A model generated the notes under the pieces. That model did no database searches, was not told where the DNA came from, and saw nothing but the letters and a program-made list of their open reading frames with translations. From NCBI RefSeq assembly GCF_030362795.1, contig NZ_JAUCBM010000001.1, positions 1-64,000 of the forward strand: DNA of 64,000 bases, given 5' to 3'. Below are positions 35,377-45,929 of the stretch, piece after piece (position 1 is the first letter of the stretch; every line of letters begins with the position of its first letter). Source of the DNA: Pseudochrobactrum kiredjianiae (GTDB lineage Bacteria > Pseudomonadota > Alphaproteobacteria > Rhizobiales > Rhizobiaceae). The position numbers were made by a program, and so were the translations under genes.

Positions 35377-36301
35377 CATTGCACAAATCTTCCCTCCGGT
35401 GATGACCGCGCGTGAAGCAGCCAATGCGGCATGCAAACGTGAAGAACGGCTGGCATGGAAACTGATGGCGCCTGCTGTCTCACTGGTGTTGCTGTTTATT
35501 CTGCTGCCGACACTGGCTGTGCTCTATCTCAGCTTCACCAATTTTGAACTCGGCTATACGGATTACGAATTTATCGGTCTGGAAAATTACATCGAGCTTT
35601 TCAAAGACCGTACCTTCCGCATTTCCCTGCAAAATACAGCCATTTATACGCTGATCGTTACACCGGTTTCAGTTTTTCTCGGATTAGGTGCAGCCTTGCT
35701 GATCGAGAGTGAAACGCGCGGCAAAGCTTTTTTCCGCACTGTCTATTTTCTACCTGTCGCCTCGCTGCTCGTTGCTATGGCCACCGTCTGGCAATATCTG
35801 CTGCACCCGACGATGGGGCCGGTTAATGCCATGCTCGGCCTGTTAGGCATTGACGGACCAAACTGGCTCGGCAGTTCCTCCACCGTACTGCCAAGCCTTG
35901 CCATGATCGGCATCTGGCAATCGGTCGGTTTCAATATGGTGCTGTTTCTGGCTGGCCTGACCGCCATTCCCCGAGAGCTGTATTCTGCCGCTGAAATGGA
36001 CGGCGCCAAAAGTGCATGGGAGCGTTTCCGCTTAGTCACCTGGCCGCTGCTCGGCCCCACTACACTCTTTGTCCTTACCATCAGCGTCATCAACTCCGTC
36101 AAAGTTTTTGAATCGGTCAAAACCCTCACACAAGGCGGGCCGAACAAGGCCTCCGAAGTGCTGCTGCATACGATCTATCAGGAAGGTTTCGTGTTCCTGC
36201 GTGTCGGCTATGCCTCAGCCATGACGGTCATTTTCCTCATGGTGCTGATCGTGATGATGTTGCTGCAATATCGCGTGCTTGACCGCCGCGTGCATTATTA
36301 A
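35369..36301 (+). CDS. Sugar/phosphodiester ABC permease (UgpA/MalF type)
   Basis: A 310-residue inner-membrane permease with six helices. The first helix follows a 30-residue cytoplasmic tail; the EAA loop is EMDGAKSAWERFRLVTWPLLGPT, the docking site for the ATPase. The start overlaps the ATPase gene by eight bases (ATGTCTGA). Belongs to the CUT1 importer family with the next two genes. Confidence 0.92.
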   Translation: MSDIAQIFPPVMTAREAANAACKREERLAWKLMAPAVSLVLLFILLPTLAVLYLSFTNFELGYTDYEFIGLENYIELFKDRTFRISLQNTAIYTLIVTPVSVFLGLGAALLIESETRGKAFFRTVYFLPVASLLVAMATVWQYLLHPTMGPVNAMLGLLGIDGPNWLGSSSTVLPSLAMIGIWQSVGFNMVLFLAGLTAIPRELYSAAEMDGAKSAWERFRLVTWPLLGPTTLFVLTISVINSVKVFESVKTLTQGGPNKASEVLLHTIYQEGFVFLRVGYASAMTVIFLMVLIVMMLLQYRVLDRRVHY

Positions 36302-36313
36302 AAGGCGAAAATC

Positions 36314-37135
36314 ATGTCAGCCTTACGCTTTTTCCGCCTCGGTATTCTGTCTTTCGGTGCGCTGCTGTTTCTCGCACCTTATATCTGGATGCTCTCCACC
36401 GCAGCCAAATCACAATCCGATATTTTCTCGTCTTCGCTCAGCCTGATACCCAAAAACTGGGCACTGATTGAGAATATCACCAAAGCTTTCTCCCGCGTAC
36501 CAATGGGGCTGTTGTTATTCAACGGCGTGCTGGTGTGTGGTATTATTCTGGTGGTTCAGGTCATTATCGCTATCCCTTGCGCTTATGCCATGGCCAAGCT
36601 GCGCTTTCGTGCAGCACAGGTGATGATGAGCGCCGTAATGCTCGGCCTGCTAGTCCCGATCCATGCCACGGCGCTGCCTTTTTATCTTGGCTTTGAACGC
36701 ACCGGCCTGCTGAACAGCTATTTCGCCATCAGCGCACCGTTCTTCATCTCGGTGTTCGGCATCTTCCTGTTCCTGCAATTCTTCCGCTCAATGCCCGATG
36801 ATCTGATCAATGCCGCCCGCCTCGACGGCATGTCGGAAACCGGCATTGTCGCCCGCGTTATTGTGCCGAATGCATGGCCTGCAATTACTGCCTTCGCGAT
36901 TTTCTCAGTGGTTGCCCACTGGAACGATCTGTTTTGGCCGCTGATCGTGGTGACCGGTATGGAAAAAGCCACGCCGCCGCTGGGTCTGCTCTATTTCCGC
37001 GCGGCTGAAGCCGGTGATGACTATGGCGCGCTGATGGCCGCCACGCTGATTATCACCCTGCCCCTCGTTCTTGCTTTTCTGGCGGCACAACGGCGCTTCA
37101 TTGAAGGCATCACCATGACCGGCCTGAAAGGCTGA
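36314..37135 (+). CDS. Sugar/phosphodiester ABC permease (UgpE/MalG type)
   Basis: A 273-residue second permease of the CUT1 importer, with six helices and the EAA loop RLDGMSETGIVARVIVPNAWPA. It starts 12 bases after the first permease. The C-terminus RRFIEGITMTGLKG is typical of MalG/UgpE (compare QKYIVAGLTAGAVKG). The gene is followed by a nine-C tract and the binding-protein gene. Confidence 0.92.
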   Translation: MSALRFFRLGILSFGALLFLAPYIWMLSTAAKSQSDIFSSSLSLIPKNWALIENITKAFSRVPMGLLLFNGVLVCGIILVVQVIIAIPCAYAMAKLRFRAAQVMMSAVMLGLLVPIHATALPFYLGFERTGLLNSYFAISAPFFISVFGIFLFLQFFRSMPDDLINAARLDGMSETGIVARVIVPNAWPAITAFAIFSVVAHWNDLFWPLIVVTGMEKATPPLGLLYFRAAEAGDDYGALMAATLIITLPLVLAFLAAQRRFIEGITMTGLKG

Positions 37136-37186
37136 ACCCTCCCCCCCCCTGTAACGCCCTTCCTCCCCGCATTTACGGAGCCTGTA

Positions 37187-38452
37187 ATGACATTCTTCTC
37201 CCGTACTCTGACTGCCGCCGCCCTTCTGACCGGCCTGTGCAGCACAGCTCTCGCAGAAACCACGCTCAATGTGCATTATCCGATGCCGGGTTTCTTTCAG
37301 GATGTGATGGCCAATATTTCCAAGAAGTTCATGGAAGAAAATCCGGATATCAAAATCCACTTCGTCAATCCGTCAGCGACTTATGAAGACGGCATTCAGC
37401 TGATTATGCGCCAGAACGGCACTGCTGAACTGCCGGATGTCACCTTTACCGGTCTGAACCGTCTGCGTATTTTGAGCGAACGCAATATCAGCCTTGATCT
37501 GAAGCCACTGATTGAGAAAGAAACCGATTTTGAAGCACAGGGCTTTACCCAGACCATTCTGAATCTTGCTAAAACCGGCGACCGTCAGGTTGGTTTGGCT
37601 TTCGCCACCTCCAACCCGATCATGTATTACAATGCTGACCTGTTTAAAAAAGTCGGCGAAAATCCGGATACGCCTCCTGCAACATGGGATGATGTCATCC
37701 GCATCGGCGGTAAAATCAAAGCGCTGGGCAACGGCGTTCAGGGCATTGATTTCCGCTGGCAGGGCGATGACTGGATGTTCTCCGCGCTGCTTTTCGGTGC
37801 AGGCGGTCAGATGCTTTCCGATGATGAAAAACAGGTTGCCTTTAACGGCGCTGAAGGTGAAGCCGCCTTTAAAACACTGGATCCTATGGTGAAAGAAGGC
37901 GGTCTGCCGGTCTTTACCAAAGACGCCGGTGAACAGGCCTTTGCTGCCGGTAATGTCGGCTTCTCCTTCCAGACCACCGGTGCCTTGCGCAATACAATTA
38001 AAAATGTCGGTGATAAATTCGACATGCGTACGGCCAAAATTCCGCTGCTCAATCCTGAAAAAGGCCGTCTGCCAACCGGCGGCAATGCCGTTGTTATCCT
38101 GACGTCTGATGATACCAAAATTGATGCCGCATGGAAATTTGCCAAATTTGCTGCCGGCCCTTACGGCGCATCAGTTGTTGTGCCGGGCACCGGCTATGTG
38201 CCGAATAATGAGCTGGCTGCCAAATCCGACGAGTATCTCGGCAAATTCTATGACGAAAACCCGCTGTTCAAAGCTGGTCTCAGCCAGATGAATATTATGG
38301 TGCCTTGGTATGCTTTCCCGGGCTCTAACGGTGTGAAAGTCACTCAGACAATCGTTGATAATCTGTCCCGCGTGGTGGAGCAGAAAGCAACACCGGAAGA
38401 AGCCCTTGCCGATGCAGCGGATGAAGTGAAGAAGCTGCTGCCACGCCGCTAA
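37187..38452 (+). CDS. Extracellular solute-binding protein (UgpB-like family 1)
   Basis: A 421-residue periplasmic binding protein. The signal peptide (MTFFSRTLTAAALLTGLCST then ALA-ET) is followed by TLNVHYPMPGFFQDVMANIS and a cluster-D fold with a YYNADLFKKVGENPDTPPATWDDV hinge segment and MLEF-type VAFNGAEGEAAF. Family resemblance is to UgpB (glycerol-3-phosphate). It is the last gene of the phosphoesterase/ABC operon, and expressed with ACGGAG upstream. The likely ligand is a glycerol-phosphate derivative, an inference from context. Confidence 0.88.
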   Translation: MTFFSRTLTAAALLTGLCSTALAETTLNVHYPMPGFFQDVMANISKKFMEENPDIKIHFVNPSATYEDGIQLIMRQNGTAELPDVTFTGLNRLRILSERNISLDLKPLIEKETDFEAQGFTQTILNLAKTGDRQVGLAFATSNPIMYYNADLFKKVGENPDTPPATWDDVIRIGGKIKALGNGVQGIDFRWQGDDWMFSALLFGAGGQMLSDDEKQVAFNGAEGEAAFKTLDPMVKEGGLPVFTKDAGEQAFAAGNVGFSFQTTGALRNTIKNVGDKFDMRTAKIPLLNPEKGRLPTGGNAVVILTSDDTKIDAAWKFAKFAAGPYGASVVVPGTGYVPNNELAAKSDEYLGKFYDENPLFKAGLSQMNIMVPWYAFPGSNGVKVTQTIVDNLSRVVEQKATPEEALADAADEVKKLLPRR

Positions 38453-38470
38453 TTACATCTGACAAGACTG

Positions 38471-38500
38471 AAACCAGCAGCTTTAAACTGCTGGTTTTTT
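38471..38500. terminator. Terminator of the ABC operon, inside the 3' end of eamA
   Basis: AAACCAGCAG pairs with CTGCTGGTTT around CTTTAAA and is followed by a T-run. The right half also encodes the last residues (KKKPAV) and stop of the convergent EamA gene. Confidence 0.8.
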
Positions 38501-39370
38501 CTTTTGTCCCGTACGCTGTAATGTTGCCAGTGCCACACCGAAAGTGGTCAGAACCATACCGGCAATCTGCACTAGTGTCAGCGTTTCCCCAAACAACAGA
38601 TAGGCCATAATCGCCGCTGTTCCCGGTACCAGATAAAAGAACGACGCGACTTTAGACACTTCGCCCTGTCCGATCAGGATCAGCAGCAGCAAAATTGCAC
38701 CGATCGACAAAACCAGCACCAGCCAGACCATCGCAAACAATAATTCACCGGACCAGATCACGGTCTGCGTTTCAAAGCCGAGCGACAACAGACCGGTCAG
38801 AATACCCGCCGCGATATATTGCACGGTCGTACCGGTTTTCAGATCAATTTTCACCGCAAACCGCTTTTGCCATACCGTGCCAATACTGATCGCCAGCACC
38901 GCCGCCAGCGCCGCGCTCAAAGTCGCCGGATTAATACCGCCGGAACTGAGCGAAAATTTCGGCGCCACCACCAGTGCCACACCACAAAAACCAATCAACA
39001 GCCCCAGCCATTGCCGTGGTAACACGACCTCGCGCAAGAATAGCGCTGCGATCAGCGTGGTAATCAACGGCTGCAAGCCGGACACCAGCGCCGTCATCCC
39101 TGCAGGCAAACCGTGACGCACTGCCCAGAATACGCCGGAGAGATAAATCCCGTGAATGAGACAGCCGACAATTGCCGCATTCACAAGCCCGCGCCTGTCC
39201 GGCCAGCGGGCACCGGTTGCCAGTGCCCAGACTGCCAGAATAATTGCAGCAATGAAAAACCGTGCCGTCATGAACCAGAAAGGCTCGGCATAAGGCATGG
39301 CAAAACCGGCACCGATAAAACCGGTTGCCCAGAGAAAGACGAATAAAGCGGGGAAATATTTGACTGGCAT
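38483..39370 (-). CDS. EamA/DMT-family transporter
   Basis: A 295-residue drug/metabolite transporter with ten helices in two EamA repeats. It begins PVKYFPALFVFLWATGFIGAGFAMPYAEP and has the second repeat from about residue 150 (LSAALAAVLAISIGTVWQKRF). The C-terminal KKKPAV and stop overlap a terminator for the convergent ABC operon. Export substrate unknown. Monocistronic. Confidence 0.88.
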   Translation of the reverse strand: MPVKYFPALFVFLWATGFIGAGFAMPYAEPFWFMTARFFIAAIILAVWALATGARWPDRRGLVNAAIVGCLIHGIYLSGVFWAVRHGLPAGMTALVSGLQPLITTLIAALFLREVVLPRQWLGLLIGFCGVALVVAPKFSLSSGGINPATLSAALAAVLAISIGTVWQKRFAVKIDLKTGTTVQYIAAGILTGLLSLGFETQTVIWSGELLFAMVWLVLVLSIGAILLLLILIGQGEVSKVASFFYLVPGTAAIMAYLLFGETLTLVQIAGMVLTTFGVALATLQRTGQKKKPAV

Positions 39371-39475
39371 GATCTGTATCTGTTTCGAAACAATCTACTC
39401 GGCTTATCCCTGCCGCTGTGCCACGCCAAGTGTTAAACGCTTGCCAATCACTTTTGGCTTTGCCATGAAGCATGA

Positions 39476-39976
39476 ATGACACACTCCGATGAAAACAAAA
39501 CCATCTGCATTTATGTCGATGCCGATGCCTGTCCGGTTAAAAACGAGATTTACAAAGTTGCTGAGCGCCATCGCATCAGAACCTTTGTTGTCGCCAATAG
39601 CTTCATCGCCATTCCGCGTGATGAACCGCTAATTGAACGTGTGATCGTCCCTGCGGGTTTGGATGTGGCTGATGACTGGATTGCCGAGCGATCACGTGCC
39701 GGTTGCATTGTTATCACCGCCGATATTCCGCTGGCGCATCGTGCAGTTACTGCCGGTGCGGTAGCCATTGCACCGGATGGCCGCCTGTTCAGCGCGGCCA
39801 ATATCGGCAATATTCTTGCCACCCGCAATCTGATGGATGAGCTGCGTTCCGCCAATCCGGTATCTGCCGGTCAGTTTGGTGGTGCAAAACCATTTTCAGC
39901 CCGCGACCGCTCCGCATTTCTCTCGGCGCTTGATCTTGCAATTGTGCGTCTGAAACGCGACGGCTTCACCGCATAA
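39476..39976 (+). CDS. YaiI/YqxD family (DUF188) protein
   Basis: A 166-residue protein with an N-terminal [23 protein letters not shown] and [21 protein letters not shown], the DUF188 signature. The fold is PIN-like, but the biochemical role is not known. It stands between convergent and divergent transporter genes and ends five bases before the stop of the LysE gene. Confidence 0.92.
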   Translation: MTHSDENKTICIYVDADACPVKNEIYKVAERHRIRTFVVANSFIAIPRDEPLIERVIVPAGLDVADDWIAERSRAGCIVITADIPLAHRAVTAGAVAIAPDGRLFSAANIGNILATRNLMDELRSANPVSAGQFGGAKPFSARDRSAFLSALDLAIVRLKRDGFTA

Positions 39977-39981
39977 GCGGA

Positions 39982-40602
39982 TTAACTGGCACGCATCGTT
40001 GCTGTTGCCACACCGGCACCGATCAGCAATGTGCCGCCGGTGCGGTTGAAAGCACGCAAAATCCGCGGACTTTTAAACAGCGATCGTGCGCGATGTGCCG
40101 CAAAGGCATAAAGAAACGCATTGCTGAAAGACAGCACCAGAAATGTTGCTTCAAAAATCAGCATCTGTGTCCAAAAATCACCGTGCCGGTTGAGAAACTG
40201 CGGCAGAAATGCCACGAAAAATGTAATGCTTTTCGGATTAAGAGAAGTCACCAGCCAAGCATGTGTCAGCATTTTCAATGGTGACACATCGGCTTCCCGC
40301 GCTTCCGACTGCATAGAGGCGCCGGAACGGAATAATTTGATACCAAGCCAGATCAGATAGGCCGCACCCAGCCATTTCACAATTGTAAACACGATAGCAG
40401 ATGTGGCCAGCAATGCGCCAATGCCAAGCATGGACAGCGTCATCGCTGTAAAATCACCCAGCGCCACACCAACAGCCATCGGCACAGCCGTGCGCCAGCC
40501 CTGCCCCAGCGCATAAGACACCACCAACAAGATCGTTGGTCCCGGTATGACCAGCAAAACGATTGAGGCTGCTGTAAAAGCTAGCCAGACATCCAGACCC
40601 AT
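39982..40602 (-). CDS. LysE family amino-acid exporter
   Basis: A 206-residue membrane protein with six helices and the LysE/RhtB signature GPTILLVVSYALGQGWRTAVPMAVGVALGD near residue 20 and KWLGAAYLIWLGIKLFR in the middle. Such proteins export amino acids or related metabolites. Monocistronic; the gene converges on the YaiI gene with only five bases between stops. Confidence 0.9.
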   Translation of the reverse strand: MGLDVWLAFTAASIVLLVIPGPTILLVVSYALGQGWRTAVPMAVGVALGDFTAMTLSMLGIGALLATSAIVFTIVKWLGAAYLIWLGIKLFRSGASMQSEAREADVSPLKMLTHAWLVTSLNPKSITFFVAFLPQFLNRHGDFWTQMLIFEATFLVLSFSNAFLYAFAAHRARSLFKSPRILRAFNRTGGTLLIGAGVATATMRAS

Positions 40603-40684
40603 TGGAAAAACTCCCCCGAAAAAGCAATCTGAACAGAATTATATCGCTCTGTAAAATCACTTTTTTCGGAAAATAGATTCGCCT

Positions 40685-41398
40685 TTAGCGGCGTAGATTC
40701 TTTGCGACATTCACCAGATTAACGGCATCCTGTCCTGCCCAATGTGCGGGTCCGTTCATCGCCGCAATCTGGCAGCCGGTTTCATCAACCAGTAAAGTCA
40801 CGGGCAGGCCAAATGCCAAGCCTCTGCGTTTCAGATCATTAAAAACGGTCAAACTGGCATCGCGATAAAAGCCGAGCTTTTCAACACCAATTTCATTGAG
40901 AAAATTCTTGGGCTTGGAGATAGCACCGGTGTCGATATTCAGTGCAACCACTTCAAAATCGTCACTGCCTTGTTCGGCCTGCAATGTATCCAAAGCAGGC
41001 ATTTCCTCCCGGCAAGGCGCGCACCAGCTTGCCCAGAGATTAACCAGCAGGGTTTTGCCTTTCATGTCGCCGATGGTGGTTTTTGAGCCGTCAGGGGCAT
41101 CAAATTGCAAATATGTCAGCAAAGCAGGCTTATCCGATGGCTGCATTCCGGCAACGTCACCGGTTGCAGCAGCCGACAATTTAGCGAGTTGTTCCTCACT
41201 CAAAGCACATTTTGCATCATCTGCGGCCGCTGCAGTGACATTACTGGACGTATTCTGTGTCGGAACAACATTGCCAGAAGGCGGTTCCATCACGTATACC
41301 GCAACAGCACCGGCCAAAAGTCCGGCGATACCGGCAAACAAAATCATCTTCGGGCTGATTGCGCTTTTCGGTTTCGTCTCTTTATTATCTTCGGCCAT
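40685..41398 (-). CDS. TlpA-type thiol-disulfide oxidoreductase
   Basis: A 237-residue membrane-anchored periplasmic thioredoxin: one N-terminal helix (about residues 20-40, MILFAGIAGLLAGAVAVYVM), a linker rich in Ser/Thr/Asn, and a thioredoxin domain with WASWCAPCREE active site (about residues 132-142 of this start). Likely role is keeping periplasmic thiols reduced, for example during cytochrome maturation. The ATG at 41398 is used; a TTG seven codons earlier is possible. It is divergent from argH over 44 bases. Confidence 0.88.
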   Translation of the reverse strand: MAEDNKETKPKSAISPKMILFAGIAGLLAGAVAVYVMEPPSGNVVPTQNTSSNVTAAAADDAKCALSEEQLAKLSAAATGDVAGMQPSDKPALLTYLQFDAPDGSKTTIGDMKGKTLLVNLWASWCAPCREEMPALDTLQAEQGSDDFEVVALNIDTGAISKPKNFLNEIGVEKLGFYRDASLTVFNDLKRRGLAFGLPVTLLVDETGCQIAAMNGPAHWAGQDAVNLVNVAKNLRR

Positions 41399-41442
41399 AA
41401 TATCGTTCTTTTTACTCAAAGTTTCGGCTCAGGTATGCGCGC

Positions 41443-42843
<1,401 letters not shown>

Positions 42844-42860
42844 TTAGTGCAACTGATACC

Positions 42861-42887
42861 AAACGGAACCGCATTACGGTTCCGTTT
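42861..42887 (+). terminator. Hairpin after argH
   Basis: AAACGGAACC and GGTTCCGTTT form a perfect 10-bp stem with a GCATTAC loop, 17 bases after the argH stop; the following T content is poor (GTC), so it may be partial. Confidence 0.6.
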
Positions 42888-43007
42888 GTCACGTCTTCAA
42901 AGATTTGTGTTCGTATCTGAACAGTTTGCGTTAGCCTTCAATTGAGTTAAGACTGTGCGCTCATACACACGGCTCTCCGGCCAAACACCAATTTCAGGAT
43001 ATTTTTT

Positions 43008-43190
43008 ATGAATAGCCGCGTATTCATGACCTCTGTGATTATGCTTGTTGCCGTTGGCAGCATTGTAACCGGCTGCGGACGTCGCGGCGCACTGGAAGCG
43101 CCTGCCAATGCTACCGTGCATGACGACTGGCGCAAACAAGACCAAAAGGCCGTCGAAGAAAAACCATTTATTCTGGATAAGCTGATCTGA
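43008..43190 (+). CDS. lptM: LptM-like small lipoprotein
   Basis: A 60-residue lipoprotein with lipobox VTGC at about residues 20-23 followed by GRRGALEAP, which is the LptM (YifL) signature. E. coli LptM aids LptD/LptE disulfide maturation in lipopolysaccharide export. AGGAT precedes the start. It follows argH as in related genomes, but lysA, which I remember next, is absent. Confidence 0.85.
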   Translation: MNSRVFMTSVIMLVAVGSIVTGCGRRGALEAPANATVHDDWRKQDQKAVEEKPFILDKLI

Positions 43191-43242
43191 AGCTAACTTC
43201 AGCACTAAACGCATTACCAGCAAGGTGGGAACCGGATTTTTA

Positions 43243-45762
43243 ATGCCAGAGTCCGATACAAAACCTGTTCTTAAAGCCGACAGCAAGCTCTATCGCCTGC
43301 GCGTCAAAGCGGCGCTGGTCTTGTGCTTTGAGCGCCTATGGCCGCTAATATTACCAGTTTTGCTGTTAATTGCGCTGTCGGCAAGTCTGGCGTGGCTTGG
43401 TCTGTTCCAGATGATGCCGCGCTGGCTGCATCTCACAGTTCTCACAGCTTTTGCTCTCGCATTTCTCTACTGCCTGTTTCGTTTTCACCAGTTCCGCCTA
43501 CCGGATGACCAGACAGTCAACAGCCGGATTGAGCGTGAAAACAATCTGCTGCACAGCCCACTACAGATCAATGATGATCAACTTGCCGGACAAAGCGATG
43601 ATCCGCTGGCCCAAGCTCTCTGGCAGGAGCACCGCAAGCGCATGGCAGCGCTGACTGAGCGGTTACACGGTTTTCTGCCGCATCCCGCTATTCCGCAACG
43701 CGATCCTTATGCTGTCCGCGCTGTGGTCATTTTGCTGTTTGCTGCAACTGCGGCTTATTCTGTTAGTCCCTCTTCGGGAAAACTCAGCGATCTGTGGACC
43801 CCACCGGCAGGTTTTGCAGGGCCGGAAGGCCGCATTGATGCATGGATTACTCCGCCCGCTTATACCGGCAAAGCACCGGTCTTTTTGAGCGCAGCCAATC
43901 TCGATAGCAAACCTCTGGATGTGCCGCAGGGCAGTATTCTCAGTGTTCAGATCAGCGGCAGTTCCCGCAATCAACTGACACTGACCGGTCAGGATGGTAA
44001 ATCCTATCAGGTAGAGGCCAAACCGGCATCTGGCGCAACAGCCAATAGCGCGAATTTTGAATTACCGCTTAGCAAATCCGTTACCGCACAATTGCAGGCA
44101 GGTTCCCGTCAGCAGGCATGGCAGTTCAATGTCACGCCGGATACAGTGCCTGTGGTCGAATTTACCCGCAATCCGACCTATGCGCTCAACGGTACGCTTG
44201 AGCTCCACTATAAAATAAGTGATGACTACGGCGTCACCAAGTTACAATCTGATATCAAGCTACTTGAACAGCCTGACATTTCAGGCCAGTCGCTGACAGA
44301 TGTACCGGAATTACGACTGTCATTCCCAAAGCGCGGTAAAAACAGTGCAGATGAAATTACCGCGCTGCAGGATCTGACCATGCATCCGTGGGCAGGCAAA
44401 TATGTCTCCCTGCAAGTACAGGTAACAGACGATGCCGGACAGACAGGCACGAGTAAAGAAATCCGCTTTGTGCTGCCCCAGCGCCCGTTTATTAATCCTC
44501 TGGCACGCGCTTTAGTCGAACAACGTCAGATATTGGCGCTGGACAGTAGTCAGAAAACCTCCGTTATCCAGATGCTGGATGTGCTGACCATGTATCCGCA
44601 AACCACCATTGCTAATGTCAGCCATTATTTGGGTCTGCGCTCTGTGCGGGAACGCCTGAAACTGGCACGCAACAATGAAGACCTGCGTGAGATCGTTGCC
44701 TATATGTGGAATGTGGCACGCGGGATTGAAGACGGACAGCTTTCCGAGGCAGAAAAAGCGCTGCGTGCGGCTCAGGAAGCACTCAGTCATGCATTGCAGA
44801 ACAATGCCGGTCCTGAGGAAATCGCCCGCCTTACAAAAGAGCTGCGCGAAGCCATGAACCGTTACTTAAACGAAATGGCACGCCGTCAGCAGACCAATCC
44901 GAACCAGAATGCACAGAATAATCCCAATGTCCGTGTGCTCAGCCAGCGTGATATCGACCGGATGATGCAGCAGATTGAAGATCTGGCACGTTCCGGCAAT
45001 CATGCGGAAGCACAGCAAATGCTCTCGCAATTGCAAGAAATGCTCAACAATCTGCAACCCGGACAAAGCGCTCAGCAAGGTCAAGGCCAAGGTCAGGGAC
45101 AGGGCAATGGTGCGCAGCAGCAGCTCAATAAGCTGGGTGATCTGATGCGCCGCCAGCAGGAGCTGATGAATGAGACCTTCAAGCTCGATCAGCAACTGAC
45201 GGAAACTGACGATTATAATTATGACGGTGAAGGCGAGCAGAGCCCGAAAAACGGCACCTCACGACAAGAAACCGAACAGGCGCTGAAAGATTTGCAGCAA
45301 CAGCAACGCGATTTGCAAAGCGAACTGAACAAGCTGACTGATGAGCTGAAAAAGCAGGGTCTGGAATCTTCCAAGGAAATGAATCAGGCACAGAATTTCA
45401 TGGGTCGCGCAGGTCGTTCGCTCGGTAACGGAGAAAGCGGACAGGCGACAGACCAGCAGGCCGAAGCGCTGGATTCATTGCGCCGTGGTGCTCGTTCCAT
45501 GATGCAGCAATTACAGCAAGCACAAGGACAAGGTGAAGGTCAGGGCCAAGGTCAGGGACAGCAAAATGGTGAAGCCCGCGATCCGCTGGGACGTGGAACC
45601 GGTCAGGGCAGTTCCGATGGCAAAGGCACACAGCTGCCGAACCAGATTGATATTCAAAAAGCACGTCGTATTCTCGATGAAATCCGCAAAAAGCTCGGCG
45701 ATGCTTTAAGCCCTCAACAGGAAAAAGAATATCTGGAGCGCCTGCTGCAGCGCGATCAATGA
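43243..45762 (+). CDS. TIGR02302 family protein
   Basis: About 839 residues. Two to three hydrophobic segments lie near the N-terminus (about 30-75 and 160-180), then a soluble region with WTPPAGFAGPEGRIDAWITPPAYTGKAPVFL, a predicted helical stretch, and a Gln/Gly-rich low-complexity C-terminus with GQGQGQGQGNG and EGQGQGQGQQNG tracts. This matches the TIGR02302 proteins of Rhizobiales; function unknown, probably membrane-anchored facing the periplasm. The start at 43243 follows AAGGTGGG by 10 bases. Confidence 0.9.
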   Translation: MPESDTKPVLKADSKLYRLRVKAALVLCFERLWPLILPVLLLIALSASLAWLGLFQMMPRWLHLTVLTAFALAFLYCLFRFHQFRLPDDQTVNSRIERENNLLHSPLQINDDQLAGQSDDPLAQALWQEHRKRMAALTERLHGFLPHPAIPQRDPYAVRAVVILLFAATAAYSVSPSSGKLSDLWTPPAGFAGPEGRIDAWITPPAYTGKAPVFLSAANLDSKPLDVPQGSILSVQISGSSRNQLTLTGQDGKSYQVEAKPASGATANSANFELPLSKSVTAQLQAGSRQQAWQFNVTPDTVPVVEFTRNPTYALNGTLELHYKISDDYGVTKLQSDIKLLEQPDISGQSLTDVPELRLSFPKRGKNSADEITALQDLTMHPWAGKYVSLQVQVTDDAGQTGTSKEIRFVLPQRPFINPLARALVEQRQILALDSSQKTSVIQMLDVLTMYPQTTIANVSHYLGLRSVRERLKLARNNEDLREIVAYMWNVARGIEDGQLSEAEKALRAAQEALSHALQNNAGPEEIARLTKELREAMNRYLNEMARRQQTNPNQNAQNNPNVRVLSQRDIDRMMQQIEDLARSGNHAEAQQMLSQLQEMLNNLQPGQSAQQGQGQGQGQGNGAQQQLNKLGDLMRRQQELMNETFKLDQQLTETDDYNYDGEGEQSPKNGTSRQETEQALKDLQQQQRDLQSELNKLTDELKKQGLESSKEMNQAQNFMGRAGRSLGNGESGQATDQQAEALDSLRRGARSMMQQLQQAQGQGEGQGQGQGQQNGEARDPLGRGTGQGSSDGKGTQLPNQIDIQKARRILDEIRKKLGDALSPQQEKEYLERLLQRDQ

Positions 45763-45778
45763 TGACTATTTGTTTTAC

Positions 45779-45867
45779 GCGCATCTTTTCTGATCGAAGC
45801 GAGATTAAGAAATCAGTCCAGTGGACTGATTTCCTCGCGAAGGCGGTTCCCACTTTTCGGGATGCGC
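45779..45867. repeat. Multi-branched palindromic repeat (copy G)
   Basis: Outer GCGCATC and GATGCGC arms enclose GCGAG/CTCGC, a perfect central AAATCAGTCCA-G-TGGACTGATTT palindrome and the CGGTTCCCACTTTTCGGG half-unit. It lies between TIGR02302 and hpt. Confidence 0.7.
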
Positions 45868-45873
45868 TCTAAT

Positions 45874-45907
45874 AAAAAAGCCGCTCATCTGTATGAGCGG
45901 CTTTTTT
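45874..45907. terminator. Bidirectional terminator beside hpt
   Basis: AAAAAAGCCGCTCA and TGAGCGGCTTTTTT form a 14-bp stem around TCTGTA; it lies 23 bases past the hpt stop. Confidence 0.85.
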
Positions 45908-45929
45908 AACAACATATATCCGGAACGAC

